In this document: positions 18,177-27,397 of the stretch, in pieces
How the letters are laid out: every line of letters starts with the position of its first letter
Numbering within the stretch: position 1 is the stretch's first letter
Origin: Pseudonocardia sp. TRM90224
GTDB taxonomy: Bacteria; Actinomycetota; Actinomycetes; Mycobacteriales; Pseudonocardiaceae
NCBI RefSeq assembly: GCF_021245725.1
Contig: NZ_JAJGSX010000001.1
Span: forward strand, 186,001-250,000
Direction: 5' to 3'
Length of the DNA stretch: 64,000 nucleotides
Made by a program: the position numbers and the translations under genes
Notes under the pieces: generated by a model
Seen by the model: the letters and a program-made list of their open reading frames with translations, nothing else
Told to the model about the DNA's origin: nothing
Database searches by the model: none

Positions 18177-18242
18177 CTTCCCCACCGTTTTGCCAACCTG
18201 CAGGCCCTGGAGGGCGTGCAAGTCGGCAAACGGTGGGGAACT
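18177..18242. repeat. CTTCCCCACCGTTTTG palindrome, copy 2 (divergent spacer)
   Basis: Outer arms CTTCCCCACCGTTTTGCC and GGCAAACGGTGGGGAA, inner arms CAACCTGCA and TGCAAGTCGG. Unlike the other three copies it lies between divergent genes (adnA and the LipV-like hydrolase), so it would sit in the 5' leaders or promoters. Its inner sequence pairs it with the 28.6-kb copy. Confidence 0.9.
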
Positions 18243-18262
18243 TCGGCTGGCACGATGGCGGC

Positions 18263-19036
18263 GTGGCCGCTCCCCCGTTGCACGTCCGCTCGTTCGGCCC
18301 CGACGACGGGGTGCCGCTGCTCGCGTTGCACGGCGTCACCGGGCATGCGGCCCGGTGGGCGGGGCTGGCCGCCGAGCTGCCGTCCGTCCGGGTGCACGGC
18401 GTCGACCTGCGCGGGCACGGCCGCTCGCCGTGGGCGCCGCCATGGGGCATCGAACAGCACGTCGCCGACCTCGTTTCGGTGCTCGACGCGCTCGATCTCG
18501 AGCGGGCCGCGGTCGCCGGGCACTCGTTCGGCGGGCTGATCGCCGTGCACCTGGCCCGGCTGGCGCCGCAGCGGGTGGAGCGGCTGGTGCTGCTCGACCC
18601 GGCGATCGGGCTGGATCCGATGCTCATGCTGGAGCGCGCCGAGTCGGGACGGACCGACGAGTTCTTCCCCGACCGCGCGGCTGCCCGCGTCTACCTCGAA
18701 TCGCAGTGGACGGCGATCCCGCCGCACGAGATCGAGTCCGAGCTCGCCGAGCACCTCGCCGAGGAGAACGGGCACTTCCGGTTCCGCTACTCGCGCGCGG
18801 CGATCATCGCGTCGTGGAGCGAGATCGCCCGGCCGGCCGTCCCCCCGCCCGCCGGCACCCGGACGTTGCTGCTGCCTGCCGGCAAGGCCGAGCTGGTGCA
18901 GCCGGAGTGGGTCGCCGCATGCCGGGCGGAGCTCGGCGACGATCTGACCGTCGTCGACATCGACGCAGGTCACAACCTGTTCCTCGAACGCCCCGCCGAG
19001 GTCGCCGCGCCGACGCGGGCATTCCTGGAAGGCTGA
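18263..19036 (+). CDS. Alpha/beta hydrolase (LipV-like)
   Basis: A 257-residue alpha/beta hydrolase. The oxyanion region is LHGVTGHAARW, the nucleophile is S88 in GHSFGG, and the catalytic His is in DIDAGHNLFLE near the C-terminus; the acid is likely in the preceding strand. Gene order next to adnA and an alkyltransferase-like gene matches M. tuberculosis Rv3203 (lipV), an esterase/lipase, so similar activity is inferred. The GTG at 18263 gives VAAPPLHVRSFGPDDG and is chosen because it lies just past the palindrome. It is 4 nt upstream of the next gene, indicating an operon. Confidence 0.85.
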   Translation: MAAPPLHVRSFGPDDGVPLLALHGVTGHAARWAGLAAELPSVRVHGVDLRGHGRSPWAPPWGIEQHVADLVSVLDALDLERAAVAGHSFGGLIAVHLARLAPQRVERLVLLDPAIGLDPMLMLERAESGRTDEFFPDRAAARVYLESQWTAIPPHEIESELAEHLAEENGHFRFRYSRAAIIASWSEIARPAVPPPAGTRTLLLPAGKAELVQPEWVAACRAELGDDLTVVDIDAGHNLFLERPAEVAAPTRAFLEG

Positions 19037-19040
19037 GGGC

Positions 19041-19316
19041 GTGGACGAGGAGACGCTGGAGCGGGTGCGGGCCGAGGTCCGTGCGATCCCGCCGGGTGAG
19101 ACATCCACCTACGGGGAGATCGCCGAACGCGCCGGGCTGCGCTCACCCCGGCTGGTCGGGCGGATCCTCGCCGAGGACGGGCACGACATCCCGTGGCACC
19201 GCGTGCTGCGCGCGAACGGCACCTGCGCGCCGCACATCGCGGCCGAGCAGAGCGCGCGCCTGCGCGCCGAGGGCGTCCTGCTCGTCGACGGCCGCCTCCC
19301 CAAGCCCCGCCGGTGA
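19041..19316 (+). CDS. Alkyltransferase-like protein (ATL)
   Basis: A 91-residue homologue of the O6-alkylguanine-DNA alkyltransferase C-terminal domain. It contains the helix-turn-helix (TSTYGEIAERAG...SPRLVGRIL) and PWHRV at residues 51-55. In true alkyltransferases this motif is PCHRV with the acceptor Cys; replacement by Trp (W52) defines ATL proteins, which bind O6-alkylguanine without removing the alkyl group and hand the lesion to nucleotide excision repair. Start GTG 19041 is 4 nt after the LipV-like stop. Gene order matches Rv3204. Confidence 0.9.
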   Translation: MDEETLERVRAEVRAIPPGETSTYGEIAERAGLRSPRLVGRILAEDGHDIPWHRVLRANGTCAPHIAAEQSARLRAEGVLLVDGRLPKPRR

Positions 19317-19318
19317 GC

Positions 19319-19379
19319 GTCGACAACGACGTTTTGGCTGTTTGTTAGCGCTCACAACAGCCAAAACGTCGTTGTCGAC
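19319..19379. repeat. 61-bp palindrome, GTCGACAACGACG family, copy 3
   Basis: The most symmetric copy: the left arm starts GTCGACAACGACGTTTTGGC and the right arm is its reverse complement, with centre TTAGCGCTCA. It fills the gap between the convergent ATL and IclR-type genes. Probable bidirectional terminator. Confidence 0.92.
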
Positions 19380-19381
19380 GG

Positions 19382-20149
19382 TTACCGGCCGCCGACGCGG
19401 GCCGTGATGGCGCGCGCGGTGCGGGCGACCTCGTCGACCATCAGCTCGCGCAGGTCGTCGCCGTCGAGCACGCTCGGGTAGGTCACGGCGACGCTCGCGA
19501 CGGGGTGGCGGGTGTGGTCGAGCACGGCCACGGCGATCGATGCGAAACCGGGCGTGACCTCGCCGTCCTCCCACGCGTGTCCGGTGCGGCGGGTGTCGAC
19601 GAGCAGCCGTCGCAGCGCCGAGAGCGAGCGCGGGCCCGTCCCGTGCCGGGTGACGAACGCGCCCGCGTCCGGGAAGAGCGCCCGGACCTGAGCGGGTGGC
19701 AGCGCGCCGAGCATCGCGCGGCCGCTCGCCGTGAGCTGCGCCGGCAGCCGCACCCCGACGTCGGTGACGAGCGGCGGCCGGCCGGGCGCCCGCTCCTCGA
19801 TCACGTAGACCACCTCGCGCCCGTGCAGAACGGCCATGTGGGCGGTATGTCCGGTGCGGTCGACGAGCCGGGCGAGCGGCACCCGCGCGAGCCGCTGCAG
19901 CGGCGCCTGCCGCGCGTACCCGGTGCCCAGCTCGTGCGCCGCGAGCCCGAGCGTGTAGCGCCTCTCGTCGGTCAGGTGGGTGACGTAGCCGGCCGCCTCC
20001 AGCGTCGTGAGCAGCTGATACGTCGTGGAGCGCGGGAGTTCGAGGTCGCGGGCGATCGCGGCGGCCTGCACCGGGCCGGCCTGCCGGGCGAGGTAGCCCA
20101 GTATGGCGAGGACCTGTTGCGCCGCCGGCACCTTCACCCCACCGGTCAT
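19382..20149 (-). CDS. hutR: IclR-family regulator of histidine utilisation
   Basis: A 255-residue IclR-type regulator. The N-terminal winged helix (about residues 8-65) reads AQQVLAILGYLARQAGPVQAAAIARDL then LPRSTTYQLLTTLEAAGYV. The C-terminal effector domain (about 75-250) has the typical ELGTGYARQAPLQRLARVPLARLV and TASGRAMLGALPP segments. It is divergent from hutH and very likely controls the hut operon, as IclR-type HutR does in other actinobacteria; whether it activates or represses cannot be read from sequence. ATG 20149 gives a short MTGGVKVPAAQQ leader. Confidence 0.85.
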   Translation of the reverse strand: MTGGVKVPAAQQVLAILGYLARQAGPVQAAAIARDLELPRSTTYQLLTTLEAAGYVTHLTDERRYTLGLAAHELGTGYARQAPLQRLARVPLARLVDRTGHTAHMAVLHGREVVYVIEERAPGRPPLVTDVGVRLPAQLTASGRAMLGALPPAQVRALFPDAGAFVTRHGTGPRSLSALRRLLVDTRRTGHAWEDGEVTPGFASIAVAVLDHTRHPVASVAVTYPSVLDGDDLRELMVDEVARTARAITARVGGR

Positions 20150-20165
20150 GTGCCGCACCGTAGTG

Positions 20166-20230
20166 GGCCTGGGCCACTGTCCGGTATCCCGGACAGTCGT
20201 GGCCGTCCGGCCATGGTGTGAGGCCCAGGC
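20166..20230. promoter_or_regulatory. hut divergent control region with nested inverted repeats
   Basis: The 100-bp spacer between hutR and hutH contains ACTGTCCGG-TATC-CCGGACAGT (20176-20197), a perfect 9-bp inverted repeat with a 4-bp spacer, nested inside a second pair, GGCCTGGGCC at 20166-20175 and GGCCCAGGCC at 20221-20230. The inner repeat is the best candidate HutR operator and could control both directions. No clear -10/-35 pair was identified. Confidence 0.6.
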
Positions 20231-20249
20231 CAGGGTGTCCCATGGACCG

Positions 20250-21788
20250 ATGCATGTTGTAGATGTCGGCATCGGCCCGCTGTCCCCCGAACAGATCGTC
20301 GCCGTAGCTCGGGAGGGTGCCGGCACGGCGCTCACCACCGAGTCGCTCGACGAGATCTCAGCGAGCCGGAAGGTCGTCGAGGCGCTGGCCGACGACGTCG
20401 TGCCGCACTACGGCGTGTCGACGGGGTTCGGCGCGCTCGCCACCCGGCACATCCCGGTCGACCGCCGGGCGCAGCTCCAGCTCAGCCTGGTCCGCTCGCA
20501 CGCCGCCGGCTCCGGCCCCGAGGTCGAGCGCGAGGTGGTGCGCGCGCTGATGCTGCTGCGCCTCTCGACGCTGGCCACCGGACGGACGGGCGTGCGTCCC
20601 GAGACCGCGCAGACCTACGCCGCCATGCTCACCGCCGGCATCACCCCCGTCGTGCGCGAGTTCGGCTCGCTCGGCTGCTCCGGCGACCTCGCGCCGCTCG
20701 CGCACTGCGCGCTCGCGGCCATGGGTGAGGGCGAGGTGCGCGACCGCAACGGCGAGCTGCGCCCCGCGGCGGACGCGCTCGCCGAGGCCGGCATCGCCCC
20801 CATCGCGCTGAAGGAGAAGGAAGGGCTGGCGCTCATCAACGGCACCGACGGCATGCTCGGCATGCTGGTGCTGGCCTGCCACGACCTGCAGATGCTGCTG
20901 CGCACCGCCGACATCACCGCAGCCATGAGCGTCGAGGCCCTGATGGGCACCGACGCCGTCTTCGCCGCCGAGCTCCAGGCGTTGCGCCCGCACCCCGGGC
21001 AGGCCGCGAGCGCGGCCAACATGCGCAAGCTGGTCGCCGGCTCCGCGATCATGGCGAGCCACCGCAACCCGGAGTGCACGCGCGTGCAGGACGCCTACTC
21101 GCTGCGCTGCGCGCCGCAGGTGCACGGTGCCGCGCGCGACACGCTGGCCCACGCCGAGACGGTCGCCGGTCGCGAGCTGTGCGCCGCCGTCGACAACCCG
21201 GTCGTGACGCTCGACGGGCGCGTCGAGAGCAACGGCAACTTCCACGGCGCCCCCGTGGGGTACGTGCTCGACTTCCTCGCGATCGCCGCCGCCGACATGG
21301 CCTCGATCAGCGAGCGCCGCACCGACCGGTTCCTCGACCCGTCGCGCAGCCACGGCCTCAACGCGTTCCTCGCCGACGACCCCGGTGTCGACTCCGGCCA
21401 CATGATCGCGCAGTACACGCAGGCCGGGATCGTGTCCGAGCTCAAGCGCCTCGCCGCGCCGGCCTCGGTCGACTCCATCCCGTCGAGCGCGATGCAGGAG
21501 GACCACGTATCGATGGGTTGGGCCGCGGCCCGCAAGCTGCGCCGTGCCGTCGACGGCCTCACGCGCGTCCTCGCCGTCGAGCTGCTCACCGCCGCCCGCG
21601 CGCTCGACCTGCGCGGCCCGCTCGCCCCCGCCACCGCCACCGCCGCCGTCCGCGCCGGCCTGCGCACGTTCGTCGCCGGCCCGGGACCCGATCGATACCT
21701 TGCGCCCGAGATCGAGGCCGCGGTCGGCTATGTGGCATCGGGCACCGCGCTGGCCGCCGCCGAATCCGTCACCGGCCCACTCGACTAG
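20250..21788 (+). CDS. hutH: Histidine ammonia-lyase
   Basis: A 512-residue enzyme that deaminates L-histidine to urocanate, the first step of histidine degradation. HYGVSTGFG carries the catalytic Tyr (Y54). The prosthetic MIO group forms autocatalytically from an inner tripeptide, usually Ala-Ser-Gly; here the site reads GCSGDLAPL with C143-S144-G145. I recall a Cys variant in other actinobacterial HutH proteins, so activity is expected. Other family blocks are present: INGTDGMLG, RVQDAYSLRCAPQVHG, NGNFHG and the final HMIAQYTQAG. ATG 20250 gives MHVVDVGIG. First gene of the hut operon. Confidence 0.96.
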   Translation: MHVVDVGIGPLSPEQIVAVAREGAGTALTTESLDEISASRKVVEALADDVVPHYGVSTGFGALATRHIPVDRRAQLQLSLVRSHAAGSGPEVEREVVRALMLLRLSTLATGRTGVRPETAQTYAAMLTAGITPVVREFGSLGCSGDLAPLAHCALAAMGEGEVRDRNGELRPAADALAEAGIAPIALKEKEGLALINGTDGMLGMLVLACHDLQMLLRTADITAAMSVEALMGTDAVFAAELQALRPHPGQAASAANMRKLVAGSAIMASHRNPECTRVQDAYSLRCAPQVHGAARDTLAHAETVAGRELCAAVDNPVVTLDGRVESNGNFHGAPVGYVLDFLAIAAADMASISERRTDRFLDPSRSHGLNAFLADDPGVDSGHMIAQYTQAGIVSELKRLAAPASVDSIPSSAMQEDHVSMGWAAARKLRRAVDGLTRVLAVELLTAARALDLRGPLAPATATAAVRAGLRTFVAGPGPDRYLAPEIEAAVGYVASGTALAAAESVTGPLD

Positions 21789-21800
21789 GAGATCAGTTCC

Positions 21801-23459
21801 ATGGAAGGCGCCCGACCCGTCCGCGCAGCGCGCGGCACCACGCTCACGGCTCGCAGCTGGCAGAGCGAGGCCCCGCTGCGGATGCTGCAGAACAACCTCG
21901 ACCCCGAGGTGGCCGAGCGGCCCGACGACCTGGTCGTCTACGGCGGCACCGGCCGCGCCGCGCGCGATTGGCGTTCGTTCGACGCCATGGTGCGCACGCT
22001 CACGACGCTCGCCGACGACGAGACGATGCTCGTGCAGTCCGGCCGCCCGGTCGGCGTGCTGCGCACCCACGAGTGGGCGCCGCGCGTGCTGATCGCGAAC
22101 TCCAACCTGGTCGGCGACTGGGCGACGTGGCCGGAGTTCCGCAGGCTGGAGCAGCTCGGCCTCACGATGTACGGCCAGATGACGGCCGGTTCGTGGATCT
22201 ACATCGGCACGCAGGGCATCCTGCAGGGCACTTACGAGACGTTCGCGGCCGTCGCGGACAAGCGGTTCAACGGCACCCTCGCCGGCACGCTGACCGTCAC
22301 CGGCGGCTGCGGCGGGATGGGCGGCGCGCAGCCGCTCGCGGTGACGCTCAACGGTGGCGTCTGCCTCGTGATCGACGTCGACGCCGCCCGGTTGCGCCGC
22401 CGCGTCGAGCACCGCTACCTCGACGAGCTGGCCACCGATCTGGACGACGCGATCGAGCGCTGCTCGGCCGCGCGCACGGCACGCAAGGCGCTCTCGGTCG
22501 GGCTCGTCGGCAACTGCGCGAGCGTCCTGCCGGAGCTGCTGCGCCGCGGCGTCGAGGTCGACATCGTGACCGACCAGACGTCGGCGCACGACCCGCTCTC
22601 CTACCTGCCGGACGGCGTCGACCTGGAGGACTGGGACGACTACGCCAAGAAGAAGCCGGAGGAATTCACCGACCGCGCCCGCGACTCGATGGCGAAGCAC
22701 GTCGAGGCCATGGTCGGGTTCCAGGACGCCGGCGCCGAGGTGTTCGACTACGGCAACTCGCTGCGCGACGAGGCCCGCCAGGGCGGATACGACCGCGCGT
22801 TCGCGTTCCCCGGGTTCGTCCCCGCCTACATCCGCCCGCTGTTCTGCCAGGGCAAGGGTCCGTTCCGGTGGGCGGCGCTCTCCGGCGACCCCGCCGACAT
22901 CCACGCCACCGACGACGCCGTGCTGGAGCTGTTCCCCGACGACGACCGGCTGCACCGCTGGATCAGGGCCGCGCGGGAGAAGGTGGCGTTCCAGGGCCTC
23001 CCGGCCCGGATCTGCTGGCTCGGACAGGGCGAGCGCGACAAGGCCGGCGCGCGGTTCAACGAGATGGTCGCCTCCGGCGAGCTCTCGGCGCCGGTCGTGA
23101 TCGGGCGCGACCACCTCGACACCGGCTCGGTCGCCTCGCCGTACCGGGAGACCGAGGCCATGGCCGACGGTTCCGACGCCATCGCCGACTGGCCGCTGCT
23201 GAACGCGCTGGTCAACACCGCGTCCGGGGCGACGTGGGTGTCGATCCACCACGGCGGCGGGGTCGGCATCGGGCGCTCGCTGCACGCCGGGCAGGTCACC
23301 GTCGCCGACGGCACCGAGCTGGCCGCCCAGAAGATCGAGCGGGTGCTGACGAACGACCCCGCGATGGGCGTCATCCGGCACACCGACGCCGGCTACGAGG
23401 ACGCCGCCGCGGTCGCCGAGGAGCAGGGCATCCGCGTCCCGATGGCGGAGAACGGCTGA
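21801..23459 (+). CDS. hutU: Urocanate hydratase
   Basis: A 552-residue NAD+-dependent urocanase that converts urocanate to imidazolonepropionate. It has the typical N-terminus [32 protein letters not shown], the glycine-rich [16 protein letters not shown] block, and the C-terminal [16 protein letters not shown]. Its length matches the family. Start ATG 21801 has AGGAGAT 6-8 nt upstream. It lies 12 nt after hutH, and its TGA overlaps the next gene's ATG by 1 nt. Confidence 0.97.
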   Translation: MEGARPVRAARGTTLTARSWQSEAPLRMLQNNLDPEVAERPDDLVVYGGTGRAARDWRSFDAMVRTLTTLADDETMLVQSGRPVGVLRTHEWAPRVLIANSNLVGDWATWPEFRRLEQLGLTMYGQMTAGSWIYIGTQGILQGTYETFAAVADKRFNGTLAGTLTVTGGCGGMGGAQPLAVTLNGGVCLVIDVDAARLRRRVEHRYLDELATDLDDAIERCSAARTARKALSVGLVGNCASVLPELLRRGVEVDIVTDQTSAHDPLSYLPDGVDLEDWDDYAKKKPEEFTDRARDSMAKHVEAMVGFQDAGAEVFDYGNSLRDEARQGGYDRAFAFPGFVPAYIRPLFCQGKGPFRWAALSGDPADIHATDDAVLELFPDDDRLHRWIRAAREKVAFQGLPARICWLGQGERDKAGARFNEMVASGELSAPVVIGRDHLDTGSVASPYRETEAMADGSDAIADWPLLNALVNTASGATWVSIHHGGGVGIGRSLHAGQVTVADGTELAAQKIERVLTNDPAMGVIRHTDAGYEDAAAVAEEQGIRVPMAENG

Positions 23460-24847
23460 TGGAGTACCGCTCCATCGACGTCATCCCCGACGCCGAACGG
23501 CACGGCTCGCCGCGCAACCAGTTCACGCTGTGGTTCGGCGCGAACATGCAGATCACCGCGATCGTCGACGGCGCGCTCGCGGTCGTCTTCGGCGCGGACG
23601 CGCTCTGGGCGATCATCGGGCTGCTGATCGGGAACCTCGCCGGCGGCGCCGTGATGGCGCTGCACTCGGCGCAGGGGCCGCGGCTCGGGCTGCCGCAGAT
23701 GATCTCCAGCCGGGCCCAGTTCGGCGTCTACGGCGCGGTGGTGCCGCTGCTCCTGGTCGTGCTGCTCTACCTGGGCTTCGCCGCGACCGGGACGGTGCTC
23801 GCCGGGCAGGCGATCAACGAGATCCTGCAGGTGCCGGTGCCCGCGGTCGGAATCCTGATCTTCGGGGCGCTGACGGCCGTCGTCGCGACGCTGGGGTACC
23901 GGCACATCCACATGATGGGGCGGATCTCGACCGTCGTCGGGATCGTCGGGTTCACCTACCTGGCGATCCGGCTGTTCACGCAGCACGACGTCGGCTCGCT
24001 GCTGGGCGTCAAGCCGTTCGACCTGGCGACGTTCCTGCTCGCGATCTCGCTCTCGGCCGGCTGGCAGCTGACCTACGGCCCGTACGTCGCGGACTATTCG
24101 CGCTACCTGCCGCGCGAGACCCCGGAGCGCACGACGTTCCACGCCACCTTCTGGGGCAGCGTGATCGGCTCGCAGTGGTCGATGACGTTCGGCGCGCTCA
24201 TCGCGGCGGTGCCGGCATCGGGCTTCCTGAGCAGGCAGGTCGGGTTCCTCGGCGATCTCGGCGGCGGCGGGCTGCTCGCCGTCGCGATCTTCCTGGTGAT
24301 CGTCGTCGGGAAGCTCACGGTGAACTGCCTGAACGCGTACGGCGGGTTCATGTGCCTGCTCACCACCGTCACGTCGTTCACCAGGGCCGCGCGGGTCTCC
24401 CAGGCCGGCCGGGTGGCGTTCATCGGCGGGTTCCTGCTGGTCTCGGTGCTGATCGCGCTGCTGGCGTCGGCCGATTTCCTCGGCAGCTTCCGCCAGTTCA
24501 TCCTGGCGCTGCTGATGGTGTTCACGCCGTGGAGCGCGATCAACCTCGTCGACTACTACCTGATCTCCAAGGAGAAGGTGGACGTCCCCGCGCTCTACGA
24601 CCCCGACGGGCGCTACGGCCGGTGGAACACGGTCGCGCTGGTGACGTACGCGGTCGGTGTGGTCGTGCAGGTGCCGTTCATGGCGCAGGCCCTCTACACG
24701 GGCCCGGTCGCCGTCGCGCTCGGCGGCGCCGACATCTCGTGGCTCGTCGGGCTGGCGGTGACGGCAGGGCTCTACTACCCGTGGGCGAAGCGGACCACCC
24801 GCCCGCCGGCGGAGATGATCTACCCGGCCGGGACGGTGGTGTCGTGA
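23459..24847 (+). CDS. NCS1-family transporter, probable histidine or urocanate permease
   Basis: A 462-residue membrane protein with about 12 hydrophobic segments and the look of the nucleobase:cation symporter-1 family. Family-like blocks include NQFTLWFGANMQITAIVDGA, GPRLGLPQMISSRAQFGVYG and TPWSAINLVDYY. NCS1 members carry purines, pyrimidines, hydantoins and related compounds. Embedded in a hut operon with 1-4 nt overlaps on both sides, it most likely imports histidine, urocanate or another imidazole; this is inferred from context. Confidence 0.85.
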   Translation: MEYRSIDVIPDAERHGSPRNQFTLWFGANMQITAIVDGALAVVFGADALWAIIGLLIGNLAGGAVMALHSAQGPRLGLPQMISSRAQFGVYGAVVPLLLVVLLYLGFAATGTVLAGQAINEILQVPVPAVGILIFGALTAVVATLGYRHIHMMGRISTVVGIVGFTYLAIRLFTQHDVGSLLGVKPFDLATFLLAISLSAGWQLTYGPYVADYSRYLPRETPERTTFHATFWGSVIGSQWSMTFGALIAAVPASGFLSRQVGFLGDLGGGGLLAVAIFLVIVVGKLTVNCLNAYGGFMCLLTTVTSFTRAARVSQAGRVAFIGGFLLVSVLIALLASADFLGSFRQFILALLMVFTPWSAINLVDYYLISKEKVDVPALYDPDGRYGRWNTVALVTYAVGVVVQVPFMAQALYTGPVAVALGGADISWLVGLAVTAGLYYPWAKRTTRPPAEMIYPAGTVVS

Positions 24848-26031
24848 GCTTCCGGTCGATGTGGGCCGACATCGAGCCGATCGGCAGGCACCGAGGCACC
24901 GGCGGGTACCGGCGCTTCGCCTGGACCGGTGAGGACGCCACGCTGCGGGAATGGTTCAGCGGTGAAGCCGCGGACCGCGGGCTCGACGTCATCGAGGACC
25001 GCGCTGGCAACCAATGGGCGTGGTGGGGCGACCCCGACGCGGACGGCCCCGGTGTGGTGCTCGGCTCGCACCTCGACTCCGTCCCCGACGGCGGCGCGTT
25101 CGACGGCCCGCTCGGCGTCGTCTCGGCGTTCGCCGCGCTCGACGAGCTGCGCGCGAAGGGGTTCACGCCCGCGCGTCCGGTCGCGATCGCGAACTTCGGC
25201 GACGAGGAGGGCGCGCGGTTCGGCGTCGCCTGCGCCGGATCGCGGATCATCACCGGCGCGATGACGGCCGACCGCGCCCGCGCGCTGACCGACGCGTCCG
25301 GGATCTCGATGGCGGAGGCGTTCTCCCGCGCCGGCCGCGATCCGGCCCGGGTCGGCGCCGACCCGGAGGCCGTCGGCCGGATCGGGACGTTCGTCGAGCT
25401 GCACGTCGAGCAGGGCAGGGGGCTCGTCGACATCGGGCGGGCCGTCGCCGTCGGCTCGTCGATCTGGCCGCACGGGCGGTGGCGGTTCGACCTGCCGGGC
25501 GAGGCCAACCACGCGGGGACGACCCGCCTGGAGGATCGCGCCGACCCGATGCTCGCGTTCGCCGCCGTCGTGCTCGGCGCCCGCGCCGCGGCGGTGCGCC
25601 ACGGCGTCGTCGCGACGTGCGGGAAGGTCAACGTCGAGCCGAACGGGGTGAACGCGATCCCGTCGCACGTCACGGGCTGGCTGGACGCGCGGGGCGCCGA
25701 CACCGAGCAGGTGCGCGCGGTCGTCGCGGAGGTCGCCGATCTGGTCGGCGAGCACGGCGGCACGGTGGCCGAGGAGTCGTGGACGGGGTCGACCGCCTTC
25801 GCACCCGCGCTCGCGGACCGGCTGGCGGCGCTGCTCGACGACGCTCCGGTGCTCGCGACCGGCGCGGGCCACGACGCGGGGATCCTCGCCGCGGCCGGGG
25901 TGCCGACCGCGATGCTCTTCGTCCGCAACCCGACGGGGATCTCGCACTCCCCCGCCGAGCACGCGGAGGAGGCCGACTGCGAGGCCGGCGTCGCCGCGCT
26001 CGCACAGGTGCTGGAGGAGCTCGCCCGATGA
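24844..26031 (+). CDS. M20-family amidohydrolase, probable N-formylglutamate deformylase
   Basis: A 395-residue zinc peptidase-fold amidohydrolase related to allantoate amidohydrolase and N-carbamoyl-amino acid hydrolase. Metal-ligand positions are present: H76 and D78 in GSHLDSVPDGG, D87 in FDGPLG, E121/E122 in GDEEGARFG and H187 in ELHVEQG; HAGTTRLEDRADP is the dimerisation-domain signature. The operon encodes HutH, HutU, HutI and HutF. HutF yields N-formylglutamate, yet no classic HutG is present. This enzyme therefore most likely hydrolyses N-formylglutamate to glutamate and formate. The function is inferred from context and fold. It overlaps both neighbours by 4 nt. Confidence 0.82.
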   Translation: MSFRSMWADIEPIGRHRGTGGYRRFAWTGEDATLREWFSGEAADRGLDVIEDRAGNQWAWWGDPDADGPGVVLGSHLDSVPDGGAFDGPLGVVSAFAALDELRAKGFTPARPVAIANFGDEEGARFGVACAGSRIITGAMTADRARALTDASGISMAEAFSRAGRDPARVGADPEAVGRIGTFVELHVEQGRGLVDIGRAVAVGSSIWPHGRWRFDLPGEANHAGTTRLEDRADPMLAFAAVVLGARAAAVRHGVVATCGKVNVEPNGVNAIPSHVTGWLDARGADTEQVRAVVAEVADLVGEHGGTVAEESWTGSTAFAPALADRLAALLDDAPVLATGAGHDAGILAAAGVPTAMLFVRNPTGISHSPAEHAEEADCEAGVAALAQVLEELAR

Positions 26032-27317
26032 GCCGTTTCTGGGCCGCCGACGCGCTGCTGCCCGGCGGGCCGGCCCGCGACGTGACGTTCGAGGTCGCGG
26101 ACGGCCGGTTCGTCGCCGTCACCCCCGGCACCGCGGCGGCGGACGCCACGGTGCTGCCGGGGGTGGCGCTGCCGGGGTTCGCGAACGCGCACAGCCACGC
26201 CTTCCACCGTGCCCTTCGCGGGCGGACGCACGACCGCGGCGGGACGTTCTGGACGTGGCGCGAGCGCATGTACACGGTGGCCGACCGGCTCGATCCGGAG
26301 TCGTACCTCGCGCTCGCCCGCGCCGCGTACGCGGAGATGGCGCTGGCCGGGGTGACGGGCGTCGGGGAGTTCCACTACCTGCACCACGACCGCGGCGGGC
26401 GCGCCTACGCCGACCCCAACGCGATGGGCCACGCGCTGACGCAGGCCGCGGCCGACGCCGGCGTCAGGCTGACGCTGCTGGACACGTGCTACCTCACCGG
26501 CGGGTTCGGGAAGCCGCTCGACGACGTGCAGGTCCGGTTCTCCGACGGCTCCGCGGAGGCCTGGGCCACGCGGGTCGCCGGTGGGTCGGCCGGCGGCGTG
26601 GCGGTGCACTCCGTGCGTGCCGTCCCGCGCGCCGACCTGCGGACCGTCGTCGAGGCGGCGGCCGGCCGACCCCTGCACGTCCACCTCTCCGAGCAGCCCG
26701 CGGAGAACGCAGCCTGCATCGAGCACTACGGCCTGACGCCGACGGCGCTGCTCGAAGCCGAGGGTGTGCTCGGCCGGTCGACCACGGCGGTGCACGCGAC
26801 GCACCTGACCGACGCCGACGTCACGGCCCTCGGCGCGTCCGGCACGGGTGCGTGCCTCTGCCCGACCACCGAGCGCGACCTCGCCGACGGCATCGGCCCG
26901 GCTCGGGCCTTGCACGACGCTGGCGTGCCGCTCTCGCTGGGCAGCGACCAGCACGCCGTCGTCGACCTCATCGAGGAGGCGCGGGCGCTGGAGATGCACG
27001 AGCGGCTCGCCACCGGGGAGCGGGGGCGGTTCACTCCGATGCAGGTGCTCGAGGCCCTGACCAGGCACGCCGCGATCGGACGCCCGGATGCCGGGGCGCT
27101 CGCCGCAGGCGCGGTCGCCGACCTGGTCGCGGTGCGCACCGACACCGTCCGCACCGCCGGGAGCGACCCTGCGCAGATCCTGTTCTCGGCGACCGCAGCC
27201 GACGTCGACACCGTGATCACCGGTGGTGAGATCGTCGTCAGCGGCGGGCAGCACCGTCTCGGCGATATCGGGCGGCTGCTGGCGGACGCCATCATCCCTC
27301 TCTGGAAGGACGCATGA
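26028..27317 (+). CDS. hutF: Formimidoylglutamate deiminase
   Basis: A 429-residue amidohydrolase-superfamily enzyme that converts N-formimino-L-glutamate to N-formyl-L-glutamate and ammonia. Metal-binding H55 and H57 are in [14 protein letters not shown], a HutF-specific block. Other motifs are [23 protein letters not shown] and [12 protein letters not shown] with the final metal-ligand Asp. Its presence means that the five-step route with formylglutamate is used. ATG 26028 overlaps the M20 gene by 4 nt (ATGA). Downstream, a palindrome intervenes before hutI. Confidence 0.95.
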   Translation: MSRFWAADALLPGGPARDVTFEVADGRFVAVTPGTAAADATVLPGVALPGFANAHSHAFHRALRGRTHDRGGTFWTWRERMYTVADRLDPESYLALARAAYAEMALAGVTGVGEFHYLHHDRGGRAYADPNAMGHALTQAAADAGVRLTLLDTCYLTGGFGKPLDDVQVRFSDGSAEAWATRVAGGSAGGVAVHSVRAVPRADLRTVVEAAAGRPLHVHLSEQPAENAACIEHYGLTPTALLEAEGVLGRSTTAVHATHLTDADVTALGASGTGACLCPTTERDLADGIGPARALHDAGVPLSLGSDQHAVVDLIEEARALEMHERLATGERGRFTPMQVLEALTRHAAIGRPDAGALAAGAVADLVAVRTDTVRTAGSDPAQILFSATAADVDTVITGGEIVVSGGQHRLGDIGRLLADAIIPLWKDA

Positions 27318-27342
27318 ACCCACAAAGCAGGCCGGCTCCGGT

Positions 27343-27397
27343 TGCCAGGAAAGCCACTTTCCTGGCGCCGGTTGCCAGGAAAGTGGCTTTCCTGGCA
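27343..27397. repeat. AAAGCCACTTT palindrome inside the hut operon
   Basis: Two inverted half-elements, TGCCAGGAAAGCCACTTTCC and TGCCAGGAAAGTGGCTTTCC, each itself able to fold, separated by about 10 bp. It occupies most of the 100-bp gap between co-directional hutF and hutI, the only sizeable gap in the operon. If transcribed, it would form a strong hairpin that could attenuate or stabilise the message. Confidence 0.9.
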
